From Ralstonia soli (GTDB lineage: Bacteria > Pseudomonadota > Gammaproteobacteria > Burkholderiales > Burkholderiaceae), in the NCBI RefSeq assembly GCF_023955655.1, contig NZ_JAMXHT010000007.1, positions 186,001 through 250,000 of the forward strand: a stretch of DNA of 64,000 nt, given 5' to 3'. Below the pieces are notes generated by a model that was not told the DNA's origin, searched no databases, and worked only from the letters and a program-made list of their open reading frames with translations. Below are positions 53,488 through 60,535 of this stretch, piece after piece. Within the stretch, counting starts at the first letter, position 1, and each line of letters opens with the position of its first letter. The translations under genes were made by a program, and so were the position numbers.

Positions 53488-54120
53488 ATGAAGAAACCCG
53501 CACACCCCACCCCGCCACCGTCTGACGAAACCGACCCCGCCCAGCAGCCGGATTCGCTCGAGGCGTGCCGGCGGTGCGACCTTTGGCGCCACGCCACACA
53601 AGCGGTGCCCGGCGAGGGCAGACGCCGCGCGCGCATCATGCTCGTCGGCGAACAACCGGGTGATGGCGAAGACCTCGCCGGCAAGCCGTTCGTGGGCCCG
53701 GCGGGCAAATTGCTCGACCGCGCGCTGGCCGAGGCCGGCATCCCGCGCGATGACGTGTTCATCACCAACGCGGTCAAACACTTCAAATGGGAACTGCGTG
53801 GCAAGCGGCGCCTGCACAAGACCCCGGGGCAACGTGAAGTGGAAGCCTGCATGTACTGGCTCGAACGCGAGCTGCAGCAGGAGGCGCCGGCGGTGGTGGT
53901 GGCACTAGGCGCGACCGCATTGAAGGCATTGCTGGACGACGCGCACGCTCGGCTGCAAGAGCACTTCAACAAGGTCACGCGCCGGGAAGGTCGAGCGGTG
54001 CTCGCAACATGGCACCCCTCCTATGCACTGCGTGCGCCGGACGCTGCCGCGCGCGAGCGTGCCTATCTCGACATCGTCAGCGCGCTCGAACACGCGCGCC
54101 AGCTTGCTGCCGGCAAATAG
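53488..54120 (+). CDS. udgX: UdgX-type uracil-DNA glycosylase
   Basis: The product is 210 residues from ATG 53488. Motifs: GEQPGDGED (54-62, active-site loop), FVGPAGKLLDRAL, NAVKHFKW and a KRRLHK loop (106-111) with His110, then ATWHPSYALR. In the characterised mycobacterial UdgX, the His of the matching KRRIHK loop forms a covalent bond with the uracil-excised DNA, so this protein likely removes uracil and stays attached. An N-terminal C-x-x-C (Cys27, Cys30) and Cys121 fit part of the iron-sulfur site of the family. Start is divergent from the PSD-like gene across 97 bases. Confidence 0.9.
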   Translation: MKKPAHPTPPPSDETDPAQQPDSLEACRRCDLWRHATQAVPGEGRRRARIMLVGEQPGDGEDLAGKPFVGPAGKLLDRALAEAGIPRDDVFITNAVKHFKWELRGKRRLHKTPGQREVEACMYWLERELQQEAPAVVVALGATALKALLDDAHARLQEHFNKVTRREGRAVLATWHPSYALRAPDAAARERAYLDIVSALEHARQLAAGK

Positions 54121-54171
54121 CCGCGCGGGCGCGCGAGTTGCGTCAGCAACCGGCACCTTACTGGAGCCACC

Positions 54172-54564
54172 ATGATGATCCACACCCCCGCTTATGTGCC
54201 GGGCCTAGCACGTGCCCTATGCGTTGCGGCAGCAGTGGCCGCACTGGGCAGCAGCGCGGCGATGGCGCAAGCAACGGGCGCGCAATCCGGCAGCAGCAAC
54301 AACGCGCCCGCCGCCAACCCGGAGAGCACCACCGCCACCGGCACCACCGGTCGCACCGACAGCCCCACCGGACGTGATGCCACGCGCAACCGCACCCGCA
54401 ACGACCGCGCCAACCCCTCCGGCGAATACGTGCCGCGCACGGGCTCCAGCTCGCATCGGGACAAGAACGGCAACGTGGTGAAAGACACCTCCACCGGCGG
54501 CAGCCCGCCGGGGCGTGAGCGCCCGCCCGCCAGCCCGCCGAACATCCCAGCCACGCAGCCTTGA
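54172..54564 (+). CDS. secreted low-complexity protein, unknown function
   Basis: The product is 130 residues from ATG 54172 (GGAG five bases upstream). A clear signal peptide ends near SSAAMAQA. The mature part is low-complexity, rich in Thr, Ser, Asn, Gly, Pro and Arg (SGSSNNAPAANPESTTAT; TGTTGRTDSPTGRDATRNRT), with basic patches and a Pro-rich tail. It is disordered by composition. I do not recognise a family and would not assign a role. It follows the UdgX gene by 51 bases and precedes a zinc-finger gene by 21. Confidence 0.6.
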   Translation: MMIHTPAYVPGLARALCVAAAVAALGSSAAMAQATGAQSGSSNNAPAANPESTTATGTTGRTDSPTGRDATRNRTRNDRANPSGEYVPRTGSSSHRDKNGNVVKDTSTGGSPPGRERPPASPPNIPATQP

Positions 54565-54585
54565 GGCCATACCCAGGAGCCCACC

Positions 54586-54777
54586 ATGAACAACGAGACC
54601 CCCATCCCCGGCATGCCGCCCGCCGCCGTCGCGCCCGGCGATGAAGCAGCGCCCGGATCGCCCGGTAGCGGCGAGGCCGTCTGCCCCGATTGCAACGGCA
54701 CCGGCCAGCGCGACGGCAACCCCTGCCCCACGTGCGAGGGCAGCGGCAAGATCATTCAGGGCATTGGTGGGGGTTGA
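54586..54777 (+). CDS. small DnaJ-type zinc-ribbon protein
   Basis: The product is 63 residues from ATG 54586. The only motif is a pair of CxxCxGxG units, CPDCNGTGQRDG and CPTCEGSG, the zinc-binding repeat of DnaJ central domains. The N-terminal part is Pro/Ala/Gly-rich and disordered. The CxxCxGxG pair would bind one zinc. It is probably a small chaperone-like or regulatory adapter, but no partner is visible. Confidence 0.65.
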   Translation: MNNETPIPGMPPAAVAPGDEAAPGSPGSGEAVCPDCNGTGQRDGNPCPTCEGSGKIIQGIGGG

Positions 54778-54846
54778 GGCGCAACGCGTTACTGCGCGTG
54801 CGCGATGCGGGGGCGGGCGGTATTCGGGTTGAAATGACGCCCGGTT

Positions 54847-54872
54847 CGCGGGCGCCATGATGGGCGCCCGCG
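54847..54872. terminator. bidirectional stem-loop between convergent genes
   Basis: CGCGGGCGCC (54847-54856) and GGCGCCCGCG (54863-54872) pair perfectly over 10 bp with a 6-base loop. It lies 70 bases after the stop at 54777 and 5 bases before the stop at 54877, so it could end both transcripts. No T-run. Confidence 0.55.
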
Positions 54873-54876
54873 GTGG

Positions 54877-55164
54877 TCAACGGTGCTCCATCTCTTCGTG
54901 CTCTTCATGCTCGTGTAGCTGGTGCGCGCGATCCTTCAGGGCATCGCGGTCTCGCCTCAGGTCGCGGCGTTCGTCCTTGAGCTCGCGGTGCTCTTCGTGC
55001 CGTCTATGCTCTGCGCGTTCACGTTCAGCGCGTTCGTGTTCCATATCGTGCCGCATTTCCTGATGTTCGTCCGAGCCCGGCACCACTACAACTGCCGGCT
55101 GCCCGAACGCGAGCGTACCGGCCGAAGCGAACAAAACGGCAATCAGCGTGTGTTTGGTTTTCAT
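54877..55164 (-). CDS. small exported His/Glu/Arg-rich helical protein
   Basis: The product is 95 residues from ATG 55164, with GAGGAG seven bases upstream. Signal peptide ends near GTLAFGQP. The mature part is almost entirely charged, with heptad-like runs (HEERAERERAEHRRHEEH-type sequence), which predicts a long alpha-helix or coiled coil. Many histidines could bind metal such as nickel or copper. No family is recognised. It lies alone on the minus strand. Confidence 0.6.
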   Translation of the reverse strand: MKTKHTLIAVLFASAGTLAFGQPAVVVVPGSDEHQEMRHDMEHERAERERAEHRRHEEHRELKDERRDLRRDRDALKDRAHQLHEHEEHEEMEHR

Positions 55165-55404
55165 GGTGGCTCCTCTTGAATTGTCGGGCTGCCGCCCCCG
55201 GAACACCACAACCGGCTGCCGAAGCAGCGGCTGCGTCATGTTCGAGGGCCGGCATCTGCAATCCAGCAAGAAGCTCGCCCCGCGCAGCGCGCGGGCGCAG
55301 CTCTGCCACCGGCAGTGTGTTTCTGGTTGTATCGACGCGCGCGCGTCACCCTTTGCCGGGGCCGGAACCCCGGGCAACAGGCGATGCGTTGTTGAGCAGG
55401 AGAC

Positions 55405-55647
55405 TCAGTGCGATACGGCTACGGCACGGCGCCCGCTTGAGCGGACGTGTCCGGAAGCCTTGAGCAGGGCGTAGCCCTGGAGCGTCACCCGGGCATAGCA
55501 GTTGTCAGGGCCGCGGCACTCCATCGTGACAAGCTGCCGCTCGATCAGCGCTTCGACATCGGCGCGGTCCAAGTCGTCGGATGCGGCGCCGTCGTTGACG
55601 AGAAGCAGAACGGCAAATTCATGGGGACTCAGCACAGTGGGCTCCAT
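55405..55647 (-). CDS. small hypothetical protein, possible winged-helix fold
   Basis: The product is 80 residues from ATG 55647; ATG 55707 would add 20. The chain starts MEPTVLSPHEFAVLLLVNDGAA, then a second helix DLDRADVEALIERQLV and a strand-turn-strand MECRGPDNCYARVTLQGYALL, a helix-helix-strand order like a small winged helix. Two cysteines (CRGPDNC) could make a disulfide or bind metal. I do not recognise it. No strong ribosome site supports the start. Confidence 0.5.
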   Translation of the reverse strand: MEPTVLSPHEFAVLLLVNDGAASDDLDRADVEALIERQLVTMECRGPDNCYARVTLQGYALLKASGHVRSSGRRAVAVSH

Positions 55648-55948
55648 CTTGTCTGTTGGCCACGGCTGCAACCCCGTGGCGGCGGGCGTGCGTATCACTG
55701 ACACCATGAGCACTGCAAGAGCCCCGAAACACCGAGAGAGAGGGGCGCTGAACTTGCAGGAGAAGCCAGCATAGGCACGCGCGCGACAGCATTCAAGAGG
55801 GCAATTCAGCGCTTCTTCGTTCCGCCCGGACACTCCGCTGCCGAGCGTGTTTCGCCAACCGTTTGCAGTGCTGCACAAGGCACCGGCGGCAACGATTGCG
55901 CAGTGCACGCAATGGCGTTCTCCTCCGTTTGCGCTAAATCAATTTGCC

Positions 55949-55987
55949 AAAAAAATGCGCCCCGGCGATTCGCATCGCCCGGGGCGC
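55949..55987 (-). terminator. strong intrinsic terminator of the pga operon
   Basis: On the minus strand a 13- to 14-base GC-rich stem (arms 55987-55974 and 55969-55957, one bulged base) has a 4-base loop and is followed by A then seven T (55955-55949). It lies 25 bases after the pgaD stop. It is the clearest Rho-independent terminator in the window. Confidence 0.9.
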
Positions 55988-56011
55988 GGAGGCTGGTTCG
56001 GTGGGGCCCGC

Positions 56012-57028
56012 TTACACGTCAGGAGCGACGATGTTGGCGCGGCGGCCGAAGCCGTGCAGCGGGTCCACGCGCTCGTAGCGTTCGAGTCGCGCATACGGAT
56101 CGTCCAGCTGTGCGTGCGCGCCGAATGCGTGCAAAGCACGGTGGCGTTCGGTCACGCGTTCAGCCGCCTGCGCAGCCGCGCGGCCATGCACCACGGCGGT
56201 CACGCTGCCGTAGTGGCGGGCCATGCCCGGACGCATGGCATACGTCTGCGAGGGTGCCTGCGGCTCCACCCAATCGCTACGGCCAAGGCGGCCGCGATAG
56301 CCAAAGCGATGGAAGCCCGCAGCATCGGCCGTCACCTCATCCACAGCCTTTGCCACGGCCTTCACCTCAGCCAGCGGCTGCGGTGAAGGCACATCCGCGC
56401 GTACCAGCGTCGGCTCTTCGCGGTCGATGTTCTCCAGGACGATGGCCTGGCTGACGGGGCTCGCCGCCAGCACGGGCTCGTCCGGGTCATACTCGGGGCT
56501 GCGGGTAAATGGCGTCGGCGGCGTGGCGGTGCCGGCGGGTGCCGGCCGGCCCGACCACTCCTGCCACGAGCGCACGTGGGTGATATCGCCGTCATCGTCG
56601 TGGTCGACCACCATCAGGCGCGTGTTGCGCGGGCGCTGCCAGGCCGGCTGCTGATCGCCATGCCGCGCCGCGCGCGACGCGGCCGTGGAGCTGCCGGATG
56701 CCACGGTCGGGCGGAAGACCGGCGCACGCGTCATCTTGCGGCGGATGGCACGATCCAGCCGCGACAGGATCATCCACACCACCAGCACGCCACCCATGCC
56801 AGCGATGACGTTCCCGTACATGCGCAGCTGCTCGAATGGCAGGCCGCTTGGGCCCACGCTGCTGATGGAGTAGCCCACATACAGGCCCAGCAACCCCCAG
56901 ATCGAGATCACGAGCACCGGCCGGAAGATGCGGAACCACAGCACATGGTGCAGGGTGCCGACGACACCCTTGTCCGAGAACGACTGTCGGATCGAGTTTC
57001 GTGAGACATCAATGACGAGCATGGTCAT
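56012..57028 (-). CDS. pgaD: PgaD-like protein with a long C-terminal extension
   Basis: The product is 338 residues, about twice the usual PgaD length of roughly 140. Two membrane helices lie in the first 100 residues (VLVISIWGLLGLYVGYSI and VIAGMGGVLVVWMIL), as in PgaD, which binds PgaC and supports polymer synthesis. From about residue 105 on, the chain is a charged, disordered-looking tail (DHDDDGDITHVRSWQEW; RFGYRGRLGRSDW), unlike normal PgaD. The start overlaps the pgaC stop (ATGA at 57025-57028), and its stop is close to the operon terminator. The tail may add a regulatory or binding role. Confidence 0.8.
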   Translation of the reverse strand: MTMLVIDVSRNSIRQSFSDKGVVGTLHHVLWFRIFRPVLVISIWGLLGLYVGYSISSVGPSGLPFEQLRMYGNVIAGMGGVLVVWMILSRLDRAIRRKMTRAPVFRPTVASGSSTAASRAARHGDQQPAWQRPRNTRLMVVDHDDDGDITHVRSWQEWSGRPAPAGTATPPTPFTRSPEYDPDEPVLAASPVSQAIVLENIDREEPTLVRADVPSPQPLAEVKAVAKAVDEVTADAAGFHRFGYRGRLGRSDWVEPQAPSQTYAMRPGMARHYGSVTAVVHGRAAAQAAERVTERHRALHAFGAHAQLDDPYARLERYERVDPLHGFGRRANIVAPDV

Positions 57029-58311
57029 GGCGAATTCCCCTGTTGTTGTTGGATACCCCGGTCAGGGCTGGTCCAGCGGGCACGGGCGCGTGTGCGCTGG
57101 AAGGCGACGGCCGGAAAGCCGACCACCGTGGTGACAAGGTTCAGGATCCAGAACGCCACCGGATACCAGACCGTGTCGATGAAGTAGCGCAGGATGTTGT
57201 CGTCGTAGCGTCGATCGATGAAGCAGCCGATCAGCAACTGCAGCACGCACGTGATGAAGAGCAGCGTGCCGTGCCAACGCGGGAGGGCTTCCATGCGCCA
57301 CTCGGGCGGCAACTCGATGAAGAAGCTGACGATCGACCACGTAATGACGATCAGCATGTTGTACGCCCACACCACCGACAGCGCGTATTCGAAGAAGATC
57401 GGCCACATCATCGATTGGCGCAGGCTCAGCATGGCGGGCGCATACTTGATGAGCGCCTGGATGCCGCCCTTGGCCCAGCGCAAGCGCTGCTTGTACAGGC
57501 CACGGAAGGTCTCGGGCATCAGGATCCACGACAGCGCGCGCGGCTCATAGCGGATCATCCAGCCGCCCACTTGCAGCTTCCAGCTGATGTCGATGTCTTC
57601 GGTGAGCATGTCGTTGCTCCAGTAGCCGACATCCTCGATGGCGTGCTTGCGGAACATCACCACCACGCCCGACACCGTCAGCAGCCGGCCATACACCTGC
57701 TGCGTGCGCTTGATGAGCCCCACGATCGACGAGAACTCGCCCACCTGCATGCGCCCGAGCAACGTCGAGCGCGTGCGGATGCGCGGATTGCCCGTCACCG
57801 CACCCACGTTCGGGTTCTCCATCAGGTGGCGGATCATCCAGGCGATCGCGTCCACGTCGAGGATCGAATCGCCGTCGATGCACATCAGGTATTCGGCGTC
57901 GGTCACCTGCGCGGCGGTGGTGAGGCCGATCGCCTTGCCCTGGTTGGACGACTGGTGAATCACCACCAGCTGCGGATACTCCGCGGCCAGTTCGTTCAGC
58001 CGCTCGCCGGTGCGGTCGGAGCTGCCGTCATTCACGGCGATGATGTCGTAGTTCGGATAGCGCATGCGGGCCAGGTGGCTGATCACCTCGCGCACATTGG
58101 CCTCCTCGTTGTAGCAAGGCACGATGATCGACACCTTGGGGTAGCTCTTCACTCCCAGCAGTGCCAGCGGGTGCCGCACGTGCTCCGTCCCCCGTTCGAG
58201 CAGGAAGTAGTGCAGCAGCCCGCCGATCATCCAGAAATACGACATGAAGAACGGGTAGTAGAAGACGAAGTCGGAGATCCAGCGCTTGGCCAGAAGGAAG
58301 TCCACTTCCAT
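57025..58311 (-). CDS. pgaC: PgaC, poly-beta-1,6-N-acetylglucosamine synthase
   Basis: The product is 428 residues from ATG 58311, one base after the pgaB stop. It is a GT2 membrane glycosyltransferase: N-terminal helix, VSIIVPCYNEEANVRE, NDGSSDRT, CIDGDSILD metal motif, MLTEDIDISWKL with the catalytic Asp and QRLRWAKGGIQA (the QxxRW product-binding motif), and C-terminal helices. It uses UDP-GlcNAc to build PNAG, a biofilm polysaccharide, and needs PgaD. In other bacteria cyclic-di-GMP turns the PgaCD pair on. Confidence 0.95.
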   Translation of the reverse strand: MEVDFLLAKRWISDFVFYYPFFMSYFWMIGGLLHYFLLERGTEHVRHPLALLGVKSYPKVSIIVPCYNEEANVREVISHLARMRYPNYDIIAVNDGSSDRTGERLNELAAEYPQLVVIHQSSNQGKAIGLTTAAQVTDAEYLMCIDGDSILDVDAIAWMIRHLMENPNVGAVTGNPRIRTRSTLLGRMQVGEFSSIVGLIKRTQQVYGRLLTVSGVVVMFRKHAIEDVGYWSNDMLTEDIDISWKLQVGGWMIRYEPRALSWILMPETFRGLYKQRLRWAKGGIQALIKYAPAMLSLRQSMMWPIFFEYALSVVWAYNMLIVITWSIVSFFIELPPEWRMEALPRWHGTLLFITCVLQLLIGCFIDRRYDDNILRYFIDTVWYPVAFWILNLVTTVVGFPAVAFQRTRARARWTSPDRGIQQQQGNSP

Positions 58312-58312
58312 G

Positions 58313-60535
58313 TCAGCCTCCCGCCTTGGTGTTGGACGACGTGGCCGCTTCGGTCGTCGCCGGCTTCTTGTCCGCTCCAGCCGCATTGGCCGCAGTGGCC
58401 CCATTCGGCGGCTGGCTCTGCGGCAGCGACGTGCTGTTGAGCTTTTCAACACTGCCCTTGTCGCCGCCAGGCGGCTTGCGTGTCTCGATGTATGTCTTGA
58501 GGGACATCACGTCACGCAGCACCTCGGTATCGGGCCGGCCGGCGATGAAGTCATCCGGGTAGTAGCCATAGTTGAGGGCGCCTGCCGAGCGCAGCGCTCG
58601 CATCTGGTCACGCAGCTCGGTGGTCGGGATCGGCTTGTCGTTGTTGCGCCAGTCCACGGCCTGCAACTCGAAGATGGTCTTCCTCAGGCCATCCTTGTGC
58701 TTGGCCACGGCCGCCGTCAGCTTCTTCATCCAATCCTTCGGGTCCTTGGCTTCTTCCATGTACGGCATGGCTTCGAGCGCCACGTAGTCGTACGCCTCCA
58801 GGAAATCGTCATAGTTTTGCGCCGTCCAGGTTTCGGCCTTGGGGTCGAGCACCGGGCTCGCGAAGATGTTGCGCGCGGTCAGCATGTCGCGGCCGTTCTG
58901 GTAACCCTGCGCCACCGAGGTCAGCTCTTTCGAGAACGAAATCAGCGCAGCGGTCTTGGCACGCGTCCACTTCTGCATCAGCTCGGGCGACTGGCGAATC
59001 TGATTGATGTCACCCGGCAAGCCCATGGCCTCGTAGGCCTTGAGCGCGGCGGGGCTGGCATCTTCGTAGTCGTCGAGCACGCCATCGTCGTGGAACAGGA
59101 TGCCGTCGACGGTCGCGTTCTTGGCCAGGTCTTCATAGATGTCGCGAATCATCTGGCGCGCCTGCGGATCGAACGGCGACAGCCGTGGCGGCTTGACCGT
59201 GCCCGGTTTCTGCGGCGCGCCTGGCACGGCCTGCACGAGATGCGTGGCGGCCGGGTTGTTGGCCGGCAGCTTGTACGACAGCATCGGCAGCCATGCATAC
59301 ACCTCCACCTTCGCGCGCGTCTTCAGTTGCCACGACACGCGCGAAAACAGGTCCGCACGCATCGGCATGTGGCGGTTCGGAAAGTACACCGCGTCTACCG
59401 CGCCATTGCCCTTCGGGTCAGCAAAGGCCTGCAGGTAGACCACGCGCGGCGCGAGGTCCTTGATGCGATCGATCAGCTTGCCGAGGTTGGCCTCCTGCTG
59501 CTTCGGGTCCGGGTCGTAGATGTAGTCCATGTCGACATGCACCACGCGCTGCACGGGGTTGATCATGCCGTGGTGCGTCACGGGCTCGCGCAGCGAGCGC
59601 TCAAGGTCGCCCGTGTTGGTGTCGTAACCCATCAGGCTGCGGCGGATGGCGGTGAGCGGCACATCCGGCGTGTTCGGGCCCGGCTCCAGCGTGAGCATGT
59701 ACTTCAGGCCCACGTTGGCGGCCTCCTGGTCAGCCATCAGGTTGTGGGCGCCATACGGCCACACCACGGTCTGCACCTTGGCGCCGACGTTCTTCTGGAT
59801 GATGTCGATGCTGCGCTGCAGGTCGGCCCGCACGCGCTTGCGGTATTCGTCGTCGGTTTCATACCGGCCGAGCTTGGGCAGGTATTCATGCGTGGTCGCG
59901 GTCGGCATCTCGTTGCCCTGCGGATTGCCCAGCGCGCCGTGGTGCATGTCGTGCGTGTGGGTGGCGAACTCCGCCAGGCCGGACGCCTGCATCTCGCGGA
60001 TCTGATCCCAGTTCATGAAGAAATCACGCGGCACGATCTGCTTGTCCGACAGCTTGATCTTCGCGCCCGGGGGGGCGTTGGTCCATTCCGTCACCAAGCC
60101 GAACACTGCGGGGAAGCGGAATTGCTTGAGCAGCGGGAAGACCTTCGAGTAGTGGCTCTCGTAGCCATCGTCGAACGTCAGCAAGATCGGGCGCTTGGGC
60201 AGCGGCTTGCCGCCGTTGCGCGCCGCGTCGATCTGCGTGAGCGTGACCGGGTGGTAGCCGTTGGCCTGGATCCAGCTGAACATGTTCGTCAGCATCTTCG
60301 TGTCGACGGCAAACCCATCGGGCAGGGTCTCGAAGCTGGCGCGCAGATTGTCGCGGATGTCGTGAAAGCACAGCACGCGGAAGGTCTTGCCGTCGTCCGG
60401 ATCAGGCTTGGGCAGGAAGTCCACCTGAACGGCGGCGGCCGGACGCACTGCAGCCACGAAGGCCAGTGCCACGGTCAGGGCCATCCAGGCGAAGAATCGT
60501 CGCAATGACGTTTGTCGGGAGAGTTGCATGGGCAT
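58313..60535 (-). CDS. pgaB: PgaB, PNAG N-deacetylase
   Basis: The product is 740 residues from ATG 60535, which overlaps the pgaA stop (TGATG); ATG 60529 is nearly equal. Signal peptide ends near RPAAAVQ. N-terminal carbohydrate-esterase-4 domain: LCFHDIRDN, LLTFDDGYESHYSKV (metal-binding Asp pair) and HTHDMHH. C-terminal domain resembles a glycoside hydrolase (VDGILFHDDGVLDD, with acidic catalytic pair). The protein partly removes acetyl groups from PNAG in the periplasm so that it can be exported. Here no lipobox is evident, unlike the E. coli lipoprotein. Confidence 0.95.
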   Translation of the reverse strand: MPMQLSRQTSLRRFFAWMALTVALAFVAAVRPAAAVQVDFLPKPDPDDGKTFRVLCFHDIRDNLRASFETLPDGFAVDTKMLTNMFSWIQANGYHPVTLTQIDAARNGGKPLPKRPILLTFDDGYESHYSKVFPLLKQFRFPAVFGLVTEWTNAPPGAKIKLSDKQIVPRDFFMNWDQIREMQASGLAEFATHTHDMHHGALGNPQGNEMPTATTHEYLPKLGRYETDDEYRKRVRADLQRSIDIIQKNVGAKVQTVVWPYGAHNLMADQEAANVGLKYMLTLEPGPNTPDVPLTAIRRSLMGYDTNTGDLERSLREPVTHHGMINPVQRVVHVDMDYIYDPDPKQQEANLGKLIDRIKDLAPRVVYLQAFADPKGNGAVDAVYFPNRHMPMRADLFSRVSWQLKTRAKVEVYAWLPMLSYKLPANNPAATHLVQAVPGAPQKPGTVKPPRLSPFDPQARQMIRDIYEDLAKNATVDGILFHDDGVLDDYEDASPAALKAYEAMGLPGDINQIRQSPELMQKWTRAKTAALISFSKELTSVAQGYQNGRDMLTARNIFASPVLDPKAETWTAQNYDDFLEAYDYVALEAMPYMEEAKDPKDWMKKLTAAVAKHKDGLRKTIFELQAVDWRNNDKPIPTTELRDQMRALRSAGALNYGYYPDDFIAGRPDTEVLRDVMSLKTYIETRKPPGGDKGSVEKLNSTSLPQSQPPNGATAANAAGADKKPATTEAATSSNTKAGG

